Positions 7,360 through 13,526 of a DNA stretch of 13,756 nucleotides are shown here, in pieces (within the stretch, counting starts at the first letter, position 1; the number at the start of each line of letters is the position of its first letter). The DNA lies in assembly GCA_038214085.1 (NCBI GenBank), contig JBBQSF010000085.1:1-13756 (forward strand), given 5' to 3'. A model generated the notes under the pieces. It made no database searches. It saw only the letters and a program-made list of their open reading frames with translations, and was not told where the DNA came from. Both the position numbers and the translations under genes were made by a program. Origin of the DNA: JBBQSF01 sp038214085 (lineage in GTDB: Bacteria > Bacteroidota > Bacteroidia > Bacteroidales > CG2-30-32-10).

Positions 7360-8636
7360 TACTGCTCCTTTGCTTTTTGCTGGGCATCAGACAAATGCCT
7401 ATATGAGTTTTCCACCATTACAATTCCGTCATCCACAATCACACTAATAGCAAGTGCAATACCTGTAAGCGACATAATATTTGAAGAAATACCGAACGCT
7501 TCAAGTAATATAAATGAGGTTGCAATTGCAATTGGCATCTGAATAAGAATAATTAATGCGCTACGCCAGTGAAACAGAAACATTAAAACAATGAGAGAAA
7601 CAGCAATCATTTCTTCCATCAATGTACCCTTTACTGATTTTATAGCATCTTCAATCAATCCGCTACGATCGTAGGCCGTATGAAATTTGACACCTTCAGG
7701 TAAACCTTTTTCAACTTCGGTCATTTTTTCTTTGACAGCTTTAATTACTTTGTCAGCATTTTCGCCGTATCTCATCACAACAATACCGCCTACGACTTCA
7801 CCTTCGCCGTTTTCGTCAAAAATTCCCAGACGTAAATCACCACCCATTTGAACCGTAGCAATATCTTTGATTCGAATCGGGATCGTCTTGTATGTTCCAA
7901 CAGAAATATTCTCAATGTCGGCTGTGCTTTTTATGTAACCCAGACCACGCACGATGTAGCCCATATCACTCAGTTCATACTTTCGCCCGCCAACATCGTT
8001 GTTATTTGACCTTACCGACTTCAGAACATCCATCAAAGGAACATTATAGTAAATAAGCTTGTTCGGGTCAATTGTTATCTGATATTGCTTTTGGAATCCA
8101 CCGAAAGAAGCCACTTCACTGACCCCCGGAACGGTTTGGAGCGCAAATTTCACGTACCAGTCCTGCAATGCACGCAGTTCTCCAAGATCAAAACCTTTTG
8201 CTGCGAGCGTGTACCAAAATATATGACCAACCCCAGTGCCATCAGGACCGAGTGTTGGAGTTACACCTTCCGGTAATAACCGCTGGGCGTAATTTAATCG
8301 TTCGAGCACTCTTGTTCTTGCCCAGTAAATATCCACATCATCATCAAAAATCAGATATACGAAACTCATCCCAAACATTGAAGCACCACGAATATTTTTA
8401 ATTTTTGGAACACCCTGAAGGTTTGAAACGAGCGGATAAGTGATCTGGTCTTCTATAACCTGCGGACTACGCCCCATCCATTCAGTAAAAACGATTACCT
8501 GGTTTTCGGACAAATCGGGAATGGCATCGATAGAGTTTTTTTGAATTGAGAAAACACCCCATACAAACAATCCAGCAGATATAAGCAGCACTGCCACACG
8601 ATTTTTAAGGGATAAGGATATTATCTTTTCAATCAT
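7359..8636 (-). CDS. cusA: Heavy-metal RND pump, N-terminal part (CusA-like, TM1 to TM4)
   Basis: First piece of the split CusA-type exporter, 425 aa. TM1 (about 13-30) is followed by the first periplasmic porter region (about 35-335), with family hallmarks ENQVIVFTEWMGRSP and GPDGTGVGHIFWYTL. TM2-TM4 (about 338-408) end with SVIVDDGIVMVEN, which holds Asp402, the equivalent of the proton-relay Asp405 of E. coli CusA. The ORF stops 17 residues after TM4, in the loop where intact relatives continue into the part encoded by the next ORF. The reading frame changes by -1 at the junction. A run of five A (C-AAAAA-G, 7374-7378) lies just before the break; one more A there would restore a single frame without an early stop. 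It starts 52 nt after the metal-binding lipoprotein gene with no clear Shine-Dalgarno. Either a true split gene or a frameshifted cusA. Confidence 0.92.
   Translation of the reverse strand: MIEKIISLSLKNRVAVLLISAGLFVWGVFSIQKNSIDAIPDLSENQVIVFTEWMGRSPQVIEDQITYPLVSNLQGVPKIKNIRGASMFGMSFVYLIFDDDVDIYWARTRVLERLNYAQRLLPEGVTPTLGPDGTGVGHIFWYTLAAKGFDLGELRALQDWYVKFALQTVPGVSEVASFGGFQKQYQITIDPNKLIYYNVPLMDVLKSVRSNNNDVGGRKYELSDMGYIVRGLGYIKSTADIENISVGTYKTIPIRIKDIATVQMGGDLRLGIFDENGEGEVVGGIVVMRYGENADKVIKAVKEKMTEVEKGLPEGVKFHTAYDRSGLIEDAIKSVKGTLMEEMIAVSLIVLMFLFHWRSALIILIQMPIAIATSFILLEAFGISSNIMSLTGIALAISVIVDDGIVMVENSYRHLSDAQQKAKEQ
7365..7370 (-). promoter_or_regulatory. Shine-Dalgarno at the break inside the pump
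   Basis: AAGGAG on the minus strand lies five bases before the ATG at 7359 and within the last codons of the N-terminal pump ORF. It gives the second ORF its own good ribosome binding site, as at the pump/channel junction. Confidence 0.6.
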
Positions 8637-8688
8637 TGAATGCGAAGGCTAATTGGTGTAAAAAAATCAGGATCATTAATACCACAAC

Positions 8689-8961
8689 TTACTTTTTTTC
8701 CATGTTTTTCATTTCTGCAGAATCCTCATTCATTGTTGAATTTTCCTTTGAAGGTTCTTTTTTCACCAAATCCATACCGCATTTCGGACATTTACCAGGT
8801 TTGTCGCTAATAACTTCAGGGTGCATAGTACATGTGTAAACTACTTTTTCTGAAATTTTCTGGTCCGTTGTGGTGGTTTTTTTATCCTGATTGCCACAGG
8901 CACTGAAAGCCAAGGTCAGCACTGAAAGACCTAAGCATAATAATAATATTTTTGTTTTCAT
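8689..8961 (-). CDS. Small lipoprotein with heavy-metal-binding domain
   Basis: A 90-residue secreted lipoprotein. The signal peptide ends AFSAC, making Cys21 the lipidated residue. After a Thr/Lys-rich linker comes one heavy-metal-binding domain (about 42-67): YTCTMHPEV, then PGKCPKCGMDLV, with the same Cys-x-Met-His and Cys-x-x-Cys-Gly-Met ligand pattern as the first adaptor. The tail is charged and Met-containing. It lies 23 nt after the DUF302 gene and 52 nt before the pump. By analogy with CusF it may collect Cu(I)/Ag(I) in the periplasm and hand it to the adaptor or pump, but it is unrelated to CusF in sequence and would be membrane-tethered. Function is inferred; the domain call is secure. 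Confidence 0.9.
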   Translation of the reverse strand: MKTKILLLCLGLSVLTLAFSACGNQDKKTTTTDQKISEKVVYTCTMHPEVISDKPGKCPKCGMDLVKKEPSKENSTMNEDSAEMKNMEKK

Positions 8962-8984
8962 AGTTTAGAAATTTAAATTGAATG

Positions 8985-9371
8985 TTAAAGAGATTCTATT
9001 ACACGTTTTAGCTTTTTTTGTATTTCTTCGGCTATATTGCTGAGTTCAACATTATTTAGTATACTCATAGAAGCCAGTGGATCTATGGCGGCAACGCTGA
9101 TACTGCCATCTGGCGCTTCCTGAATAATCAAGTTACAGGGGAGAAGCAAACCAATGTTATCTTCAATTTGTAATGCTTTATAAGCAAAAGGAGGATTACA
9201 GGCACCAAGTATTTTGTATTTTCTGAAATCAACATCGAGTTTTTTCTTCAATGTTGCCTGAATATCGATTTCTGAAAGCACTCCAAATCCTTCTTTTTTC
9301 AATGCATCAATTACTCTGGTGACAGCATCATCAAAGGAAGTGGTTAAATTTATATTGAAATAGTATTTCAT
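8985..9371 (-). CDS. DUF302 domain protein, first gene of the metal operon
   Basis: A 128-residue protein that is almost entirely one DUF302 domain. It has no signal peptide, so it should be cytoplasmic. Conserved features are the segment GACNPPFAYKAL (56-67) and LLLPCN (75-80), which put two cysteines (C58, C79) near each other, and AIDP (95-98). The biochemical role of the family is not established; it recurs beside redox and metal-resistance genes. The start is supported by AAAGGA about six bases upstream of the ATG. It is the first gene of the operon, so any promoter must lie in 9372-9516. A cytoplasmic metal- or thiol-handling role is only a guess. Confidence 0.88.
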   Translation of the reverse strand: MKYYFNINLTTSFDDAVTRVIDALKKEGFGVLSEIDIQATLKKKLDVDFRKYKILGACNPPFAYKALQIEDNIGLLLPCNLIIQEAPDGSISVAAIDPLASMSILNNVELSNIAEEIQKKLKRVIESL

Positions 9372-9475
9372 ATTTTTCCTTTCTTATTATTTGCCTTGAT
9401 ATTCTAATAAAAATGTCTTTTCGTCGGCATAACTTCATAAATTTTCGATAAAGATACAAAAACAAATATTATAAA

Positions 9476-9496
9476 AAGTTAAATTTCTGTTAACTT
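9476..9496. promoter_or_regulatory. Perfect inverted repeat, possible operator
   Basis: AAGTTAA (9476-9482) and TTAACTT (9490-9496) are perfect 7-base inverted repeats with a 7-base spacer. They lie in the only gap between the divergent metal operon (start 9371) and the lysozyme gene. Arm length and spacing suit a dimeric regulator. The regulator is unknown, and it is not a CueR/CusR-type box I recognise. Confidence 0.4.
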
Positions 9497-9516
9497 ATCC
9501 CCAGAAAATTAAGTTT

Positions 9517-10206
9517 TTGTTATTGATAATCATTGCAATTTCAATTGTTTTTGTAAAATTCTTTCTTACTCTCCATGGGATAGATATTGAAAAATCTAAG
9601 TTTCCTGTTACTGGTATTGATATTTCAAAACATAACGGAGACATTGATTGGCCCGAAGTAAAAAACCATGGAATTGATTTTGTATTTATCAAAGCTACTG
9701 AAGGCGTAAGTTACATTGATCCACACTTTGAAACAAACTATAAAGGCGCTAAAGAACAAAGCATTCCTGTAAGTGCTTATCACTTTTATAGGTTTAATAG
9801 GAATGGTAATGACCAGGCAAAAATTTTTATTAAAAATGCACATTTAAAATCCCTCGATTTACCGCCGGTTGTGGATGTGGAAGAATGGGGCAATCCAATA
9901 GGGAATAACAGCATTACGGATATTGTAAAGGAAATAAAAAGTTTCATAGTGGATGTCGAGAAGATCTCGCTAAAGCCTGTCATTATTTACACAAACGAAA
10001 GTTCGTATAAAAAATTCATCAAAAACAATTTCCCTAATAATGAAATCTGGATTTGCTCATTTGTTAAAAAGGGTCCCAAATTAGACCGCAAATGGAAATT
10101 CTGGCAATACTCCCACAAAGGAACAATTTCCGGTATTAATGGCCTGGTAGACATGAACACATTCAATGGAAGCCGGAAGGAATGGGAGGAATATATTAAA
10201 CCATGA
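9517..10206 (+). CDS. GH25 family lysozyme-like protein, membrane-anchored
   Basis: Glycoside hydrolase family 25 domain, the fold of lysozymes that cut the MurNAc-GlcNAc bond of peptidoglycan. With TTG at 9517 taken as start it has 229 aa. An N-terminal hydrophobic segment (about 2-19) is a signal anchor or signal peptide. The domain begins at TGIDISKHNGDIDW (32-45) with Asp35, continues with DFVFIKATEG (54-63), has the Asp-x-Glu catalytic pair in VVDVEEW (D120, E122), and ends with FWQYSHKGTISGINGLVDMN. The length is normal for a single-domain member. No ATG exists in this frame before the domain. TTG 9517 is the first standard alternative start, but an ATT at 9508 would add three residues including a Lys and give a better signal peptide. 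It stands alone on its strand and is convergent with the U32 gene. Confidence 0.88.
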   Translation: MLLIIIAISIVFVKFFLTLHGIDIEKSKFPVTGIDISKHNGDIDWPEVKNHGIDFVFIKATEGVSYIDPHFETNYKGAKEQSIPVSAYHFYRFNRNGNDQAKIFIKNAHLKSLDLPPVVDVEEWGNPIGNNSITDIVKEIKSFIVDVEKISLKPVIIYTNESSYKKFIKNNFPNNEIWICSFVKKGPKLDRKWKFWQYSHKGTISGINGLVDMNTFNGSRKEWEEYIKP

Positions 10207-10294
10207 TTTCTGCGTTTTATAAAAAGCCTGCAGGCATAAGCAAGACTCTATATCCTACTCAAAAAATTTTAATAATCGCAAATAATTTATCATC
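10207..10294. other. Convergent intergenic gap
   Basis: Eighty-eight bases lie between the stop codons of the lysozyme and U32 genes. A 10-base palindrome GCCTGCAGGC (10226-10235) is followed, on the minus strand, by TTTTT. With only three pairs possible outside a four-base loop it is at best a weak terminator of the U32 gene. Confidence 0.35.
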
Positions 10295-12547
10295 TCAAAT
10301 TCCTTTTAAATATTGGGCCTTGGTTGTGTGTAAAAATAATTGAGCTATCTCCTCCGCCCTACTATCAAACACATTTTCACTTTTATTTACCTCCAGAATA
10401 TCCTCAAAGAGCCTGATAACTCTTGATTTATCAATTTCTTTTCTAGCTGAAACACAACTTAAATCAATTAAAAAACCGTTGAAAAAATCGGGCATATCCC
10501 TAACAATATCCATATTCAGAAAATTTTCTTCATGGTAAACTTTAGGGAAGTTGTTACACTTTTTATGAATATTAAAGTTTTCATTTTTCAGATTGGTAAT
10601 CTGAGCGGTTTTATCGCATTGAGCCATACAAGAAGCATCAATCCTGTCCTTTTCGCATCCAGTTATCTGATGAAACAAACATTGCCGGCTAGTCATAAGC
10701 AAAGTAGGATGGCAAATGCTATAATACAATTCAAAATCATTGGGTTTATTAATTCGCTCAATCTGAGTTTTGCTAATTTCATTAGAAATAAAAGCACCTG
10801 AACAATTGAAATTTTCTTTCAAGCACAATAAACCAAATGAGTTTACAATATTCAAATAAGGTCCTGCTATCCATGGAATTCCCATTTTATAGGCCTGATA
10901 AGCTATTCCGGTGTTATTTGTAATTATTTTTTCAGGTTGCACCTTTTTAAGAAATTCCACTGCAGCAAAATAGTCATCCCCTATTAAAATAGATGGAAAC
11001 CATGGAATCAGTTTTTTATTATTCATAAAAAGATCAATATGAAAATCACAAACATTGCTAAAACAATCGGGTATCTGATAATAAATAGCAGCAGAAGTTT
11101 CATTGCAAACTTCTAAATCATTGGGTGAGGACAACAACACAGATAGCATTGGTTTATGTTTTTCGCTGTTTTGTTTTTGCAACACAGGAACAGCAATTGG
11201 TTCAATAGTTTCGCGTGAACCATTTAAAATAAAAAGCAGTCTTCGTTTAAGAGATGAAAGTTCCATAAAAGGTAAAAAAACATCGGGTTGCAAATTGCTC
11301 AAATCCAATTGTGCAATATAATATTCTGTTTCGTTAATGGCTTTCAGTCTGGAAATTAAAATGCTGTAATTGAGTGGCTGGTCAGCGCATGTTGCAAGGT
11401 TGATTTCCGAAAGTACTTCAAATTCTGTTTCTGGAGTTTTTACAACAACTTTTAATGGCGCATTGCATTCGCCTGAAACACGCAATATCACTGGACATTT
11501 TGATATATTTAACTGAGAAATAATTTCACCCACTTTATTTGTAATTTCTTCTCTTTGATTGAAAACATCAACTTTTGCTTTTTCAACATTCGCATCAGTA
11601 AATGTGCCGTTAAGTTCGGACAAATAAACTGCAGAATTATCGCGAGGATTATCGATATACATCTTTTTTGTAATGTTTCCTGTCAGAAAATCGTTTGAAA
11701 AATCCCTGTTAAAAACCTTAAACAATTCATCAATGCCAATAACCGGAGCATTGTTATAAAAATTCTGAAGTTGTTTTCGCCATGCATCAACCACCGTAAA
11801 AACGTATGGGAATTTCTTTATTCTTCCTTCAATTTTTACTGCGTCAACTCCCGCATTATACAGGTGATTCAGGTCAGAATAAGCTGAATTATCTTTAAGG
11901 TTGAAAGGGAAGTTTTTTCCAGCTGCAGTTGTTAAATAATAATCGCGGCATGGCTGACTGCATCTGCCACGGTTTCCAGAGTTTCCACTTAAAACAGAAC
12001 TCATATAGCAAACACCGGAAAAACAGATACAGTAAGAACCATGGACAAATACTTCAATTGACAACATATTTTGATGTGCAATGCTTGCTAAATGCGATAT
12101 TTCATTAAGGTTTAATTCCCTTGACAGATTAACCCTTGTGACCGATAATTTTTCTAAAAACAACAGCTGACCTTCATTATGTGTTGTAAGCTGAGTGGAA
12201 GCATGAATTTTAAGACTTTTAAAAAAGGTTGACACGATATAAAGCAATCCCAAATCCTGAATAATAACGCCATCGATGCTTGTATTCACTATTTTATTTA
12301 ACAGGCTGAAAAGTGCAGGAATTTCGCTTTCAACAATAATGATATTAAGGGTTAGAAATACCTTGCAATTGTTCTTGTGTGCAAGGTGTAAAATCCCATT
12401 TAAATCTTTGATACTAATGTTTGCGGCACTATTGCGGGCATTAAATTTATCCAGGCCACAATATACTGCATCAGCTCCAGCAGCAATGGCAGCCTTTATA
12501 CTGTCAATATCTCCACCGGGCGCGAGTAATTCAATTTTTCTTTTCAT
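10295..12547 (-). CDS. Peptidase U32 family protein (RlhA/YdcP-like)
   Basis: U32 family member of 750 aa from the ATG at 12547; a TTG three codons upstream is possible but less likely. The N-terminal TIM-barrel-like domain opens with ELLAPGG. It contains the U32 signature EVFVHGSYC...SGVCYMS and the four cysteines expected to hold an Fe-S cluster (C173, C180, C196, C200; the last two in RGRCSQPCR). The usual KIEGR segment follows near residue 240. The centre resembles the collagenase-like DUF3656 region. A C-terminal Cys-rich block (about 630-660: LMTSRQCLFHQ, then SCMAQC) is a second likely metal site typical of long members. Relatives in E. coli (RlhA, TrhP, UbiU/V) take part in RNA or quinone hydroxylation rather than proteolysis, and RlhA acts on 23S rRNA C2501. 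The length exceeds E. coli RlhA (about 650 aa). Specific substrate not determinable here. Confidence 0.88.
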   Translation of the reverse strand: MKRKIELLAPGGDIDSIKAAIAAGADAVYCGLDKFNARNSAANISIKDLNGILHLAHKNNCKVFLTLNIIIVESEIPALFSLLNKIVNTSIDGVIIQDLGLLYIVSTFFKSLKIHASTQLTTHNEGQLLFLEKLSVTRVNLSRELNLNEISHLASIAHQNMLSIEVFVHGSYCICFSGVCYMSSVLSGNSGNRGRCSQPCRDYYLTTAAGKNFPFNLKDNSAYSDLNHLYNAGVDAVKIEGRIKKFPYVFTVVDAWRKQLQNFYNNAPVIGIDELFKVFNRDFSNDFLTGNITKKMYIDNPRDNSAVYLSELNGTFTDANVEKAKVDVFNQREEITNKVGEIISQLNISKCPVILRVSGECNAPLKVVVKTPETEFEVLSEINLATCADQPLNYSILISRLKAINETEYYIAQLDLSNLQPDVFLPFMELSSLKRRLLFILNGSRETIEPIAVPVLQKQNSEKHKPMLSVLLSSPNDLEVCNETSAAIYYQIPDCFSNVCDFHIDLFMNNKKLIPWFPSILIGDDYFAAVEFLKKVQPEKIITNNTGIAYQAYKMGIPWIAGPYLNIVNSFGLLCLKENFNCSGAFISNEISKTQIERINKPNDFELYYSICHPTLLMTSRQCLFHQITGCEKDRIDASCMAQCDKTAQITNLKNENFNIHKKCNNFPKVYHEENFLNMDIVRDMPDFFNGFLIDLSCVSARKEIDKSRVIRLFEDILEVNKSENVFDSRAEEIAQLFLHTTKAQYLKGI

Positions 12548-12553
12548 TCGCAG

Positions 12554-12561
12554 CAAAAGTA
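12554..12561 (-). promoter_or_regulatory. Candidate -7 box of the U32 gene
   Basis: On the minus strand TACTTTTG matches the Bacteroidota -7 consensus TAnnTTTG and ends six bases before the ATG at 12547. If used, the mRNA would begin at or next to the start codon. No TTTG-type -33 element lies 19-21 bases upstream, so support is partial. Confidence 0.3.
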
Positions 12562-12647
12562 AATGGTATAATTTGATATATCTGAATTATTTTTATATTA
12601 TCCAGCAAATTCAAGGCTTTAGGCATTTTTTTATCTCAAAAGAATTC

Positions 12648-12675
12648 ATTCCAAATTTTCAAATGAGTTTGGAAT
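12648..12675. repeat. Perfect 8-base inverted repeat between M15 and U32 genes
   Basis: ATTCCAAA (12648-12655) and TTTGGAAT (12668-12675) are perfect inverted repeats around a 12-base spacer. They lie about 50 nt after the M15 stop codon and 100 nt before the U32 start. No T-run follows on either strand, so an operator or an RNA-processing hairpin is as likely as a terminator. Confidence 0.4.
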
Positions 12676-12726
12676 ATGTTCTATTATTATTGAACAAGCA
12701 TTATGGTTGGCCAATGTTATTGTTTT

Positions 12727-13482
12727 CTACTGGGCATACCACCTCGCATATTTCACCCTGGTATCAAAATGCACCACATTGGTTCCTGTATAATATCCAA
12801 CACCGCCTTTGTTTTTCAATATTTTTTGGTCGAATAAATCAATCACAATTTTTTTATCAATATTTTCATTGTACTTCCCGTCGTTATTCACATCCCCAAT
12901 GGCAATATCAATGGCGTTGCCATACTGATGCTGACTGTTTATCACACCACCGGTTCTCATATTAAAAGAAGGATAACGAAATCCATCCTTAATAAGAAGA
13001 GCATCGGAATATTTTTTTTCTCTAAGCAAAAGAATTAAATCGAGCAAACGATGAATTACCGAAGTATCAAGGCTCAAATAATTTAGAGTGCCCACTCCTC
13101 TTTGGTTTTTATAATGAACATCATCTTTGGGCAAAAAATCACCAATTGTAAAATGACCAACAAGTGTTTTCAATGTATCACTACCTGATATTTTATAAAA
13201 TAATTTGCCCTTCATTTCTGCACTTTTATACCACTTATCATATCCTGCAAACGAAATATAATCCGTAGGCAGATTTTCGAAAAGGATTTTTTCAAAAGTA
13301 TTCAGAACTGAATCAATTCCGTTGTATGTAAGAATTTCTTTTTGTTGTACAAGTGAATCTTTCAGTATGGTTATTTTTCCTGAATTTACAGGAAGATTGC
13401 AGGAAACAAATATTGTGTAATTACTTAAAATAAAAATACTCAGAATTAAAAATAAAATGTGATTCACAATAAATATTTTCAT
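12727..13482 (-). CDS. M15 (DUF882-like) zinc peptidase, probable peptidoglycan hydrolase
   Basis: Predicted periplasmic D-Ala-type carboxy- or endopeptidase acting on peptidoglycan, 251 aa from the ATG at 13482. The frame stays open further upstream to 13734, but that part runs opposite to the topoisomerase gene and looks non-coding. A hydrophobic N-terminus (about 8-27) ends FVSC (Cys28), a borderline lipobox. The peptidase part is C-terminal: SQHQYGNAIDI gives zinc ligands His185 and Asp192, and GVGYYTGTNVVHFD gives His238 and Asp240, the pattern of M15_3/DUF882 enzymes. Between them DVNNDGKYNENI (197-208) resembles an EF-hand-type calcium loop. The N-terminal 80 or so mature residues match nothing I know. 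It lies in the same direction as U32 but 179 nt away, and is divergent from topB. Cell-wall role is inferred from family. Confidence 0.85.
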   Translation of the reverse strand: MKIFIVNHILFLILSIFILSNYTIFVSCNLPVNSGKITILKDSLVQQKEILTYNGIDSVLNTFEKILFENLPTDYISFAGYDKWYKSAEMKGKLFYKISGSDTLKTLVGHFTIGDFLPKDDVHYKNQRGVGTLNYLSLDTSVIHRLLDLILLLREKKYSDALLIKDGFRYPSFNMRTGGVINSQHQYGNAIDIAIGDVNNDGKYNENIDKKIVIDLFDQKILKNKGGVGYYTGTNVVHFDTRVKYARWYAQ

Positions 13483-13487
13483 AGCAA

Positions 13488-13495
13488 CAAATTTA
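13488..13495 (-). promoter_or_regulatory. Candidate -7 box of the M15 gene
   Basis: On the minus strand TAAATTTG fits the Bacteroidota -7 consensus exactly and ends five bases before the ATG at 13482. A TTTG (13514-13511) lies upstream, but only 15 bases away rather than the usual 19-21. The geometry predicts a leaderless or nearly leaderless mRNA. Confidence 0.3.
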
Positions 13496-13526
13496 ATTAA
13501 TTTTACCGACCAAATCAAGAAAGAGC

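Noticed and set aside
9372..9475. Promoter of the metal operon
   Set aside because: Near-matches (such as TATCTTTA on the minus strand) exist, but none has both -7 and -33 elements at proper spacing, so I do not place one.
12276..12965. 229-codon plus-strand open frame across the U32/M15 junction
   Set aside because: It is antisense to two genes with clear families, and its translation has the look of reversed coding sequence.
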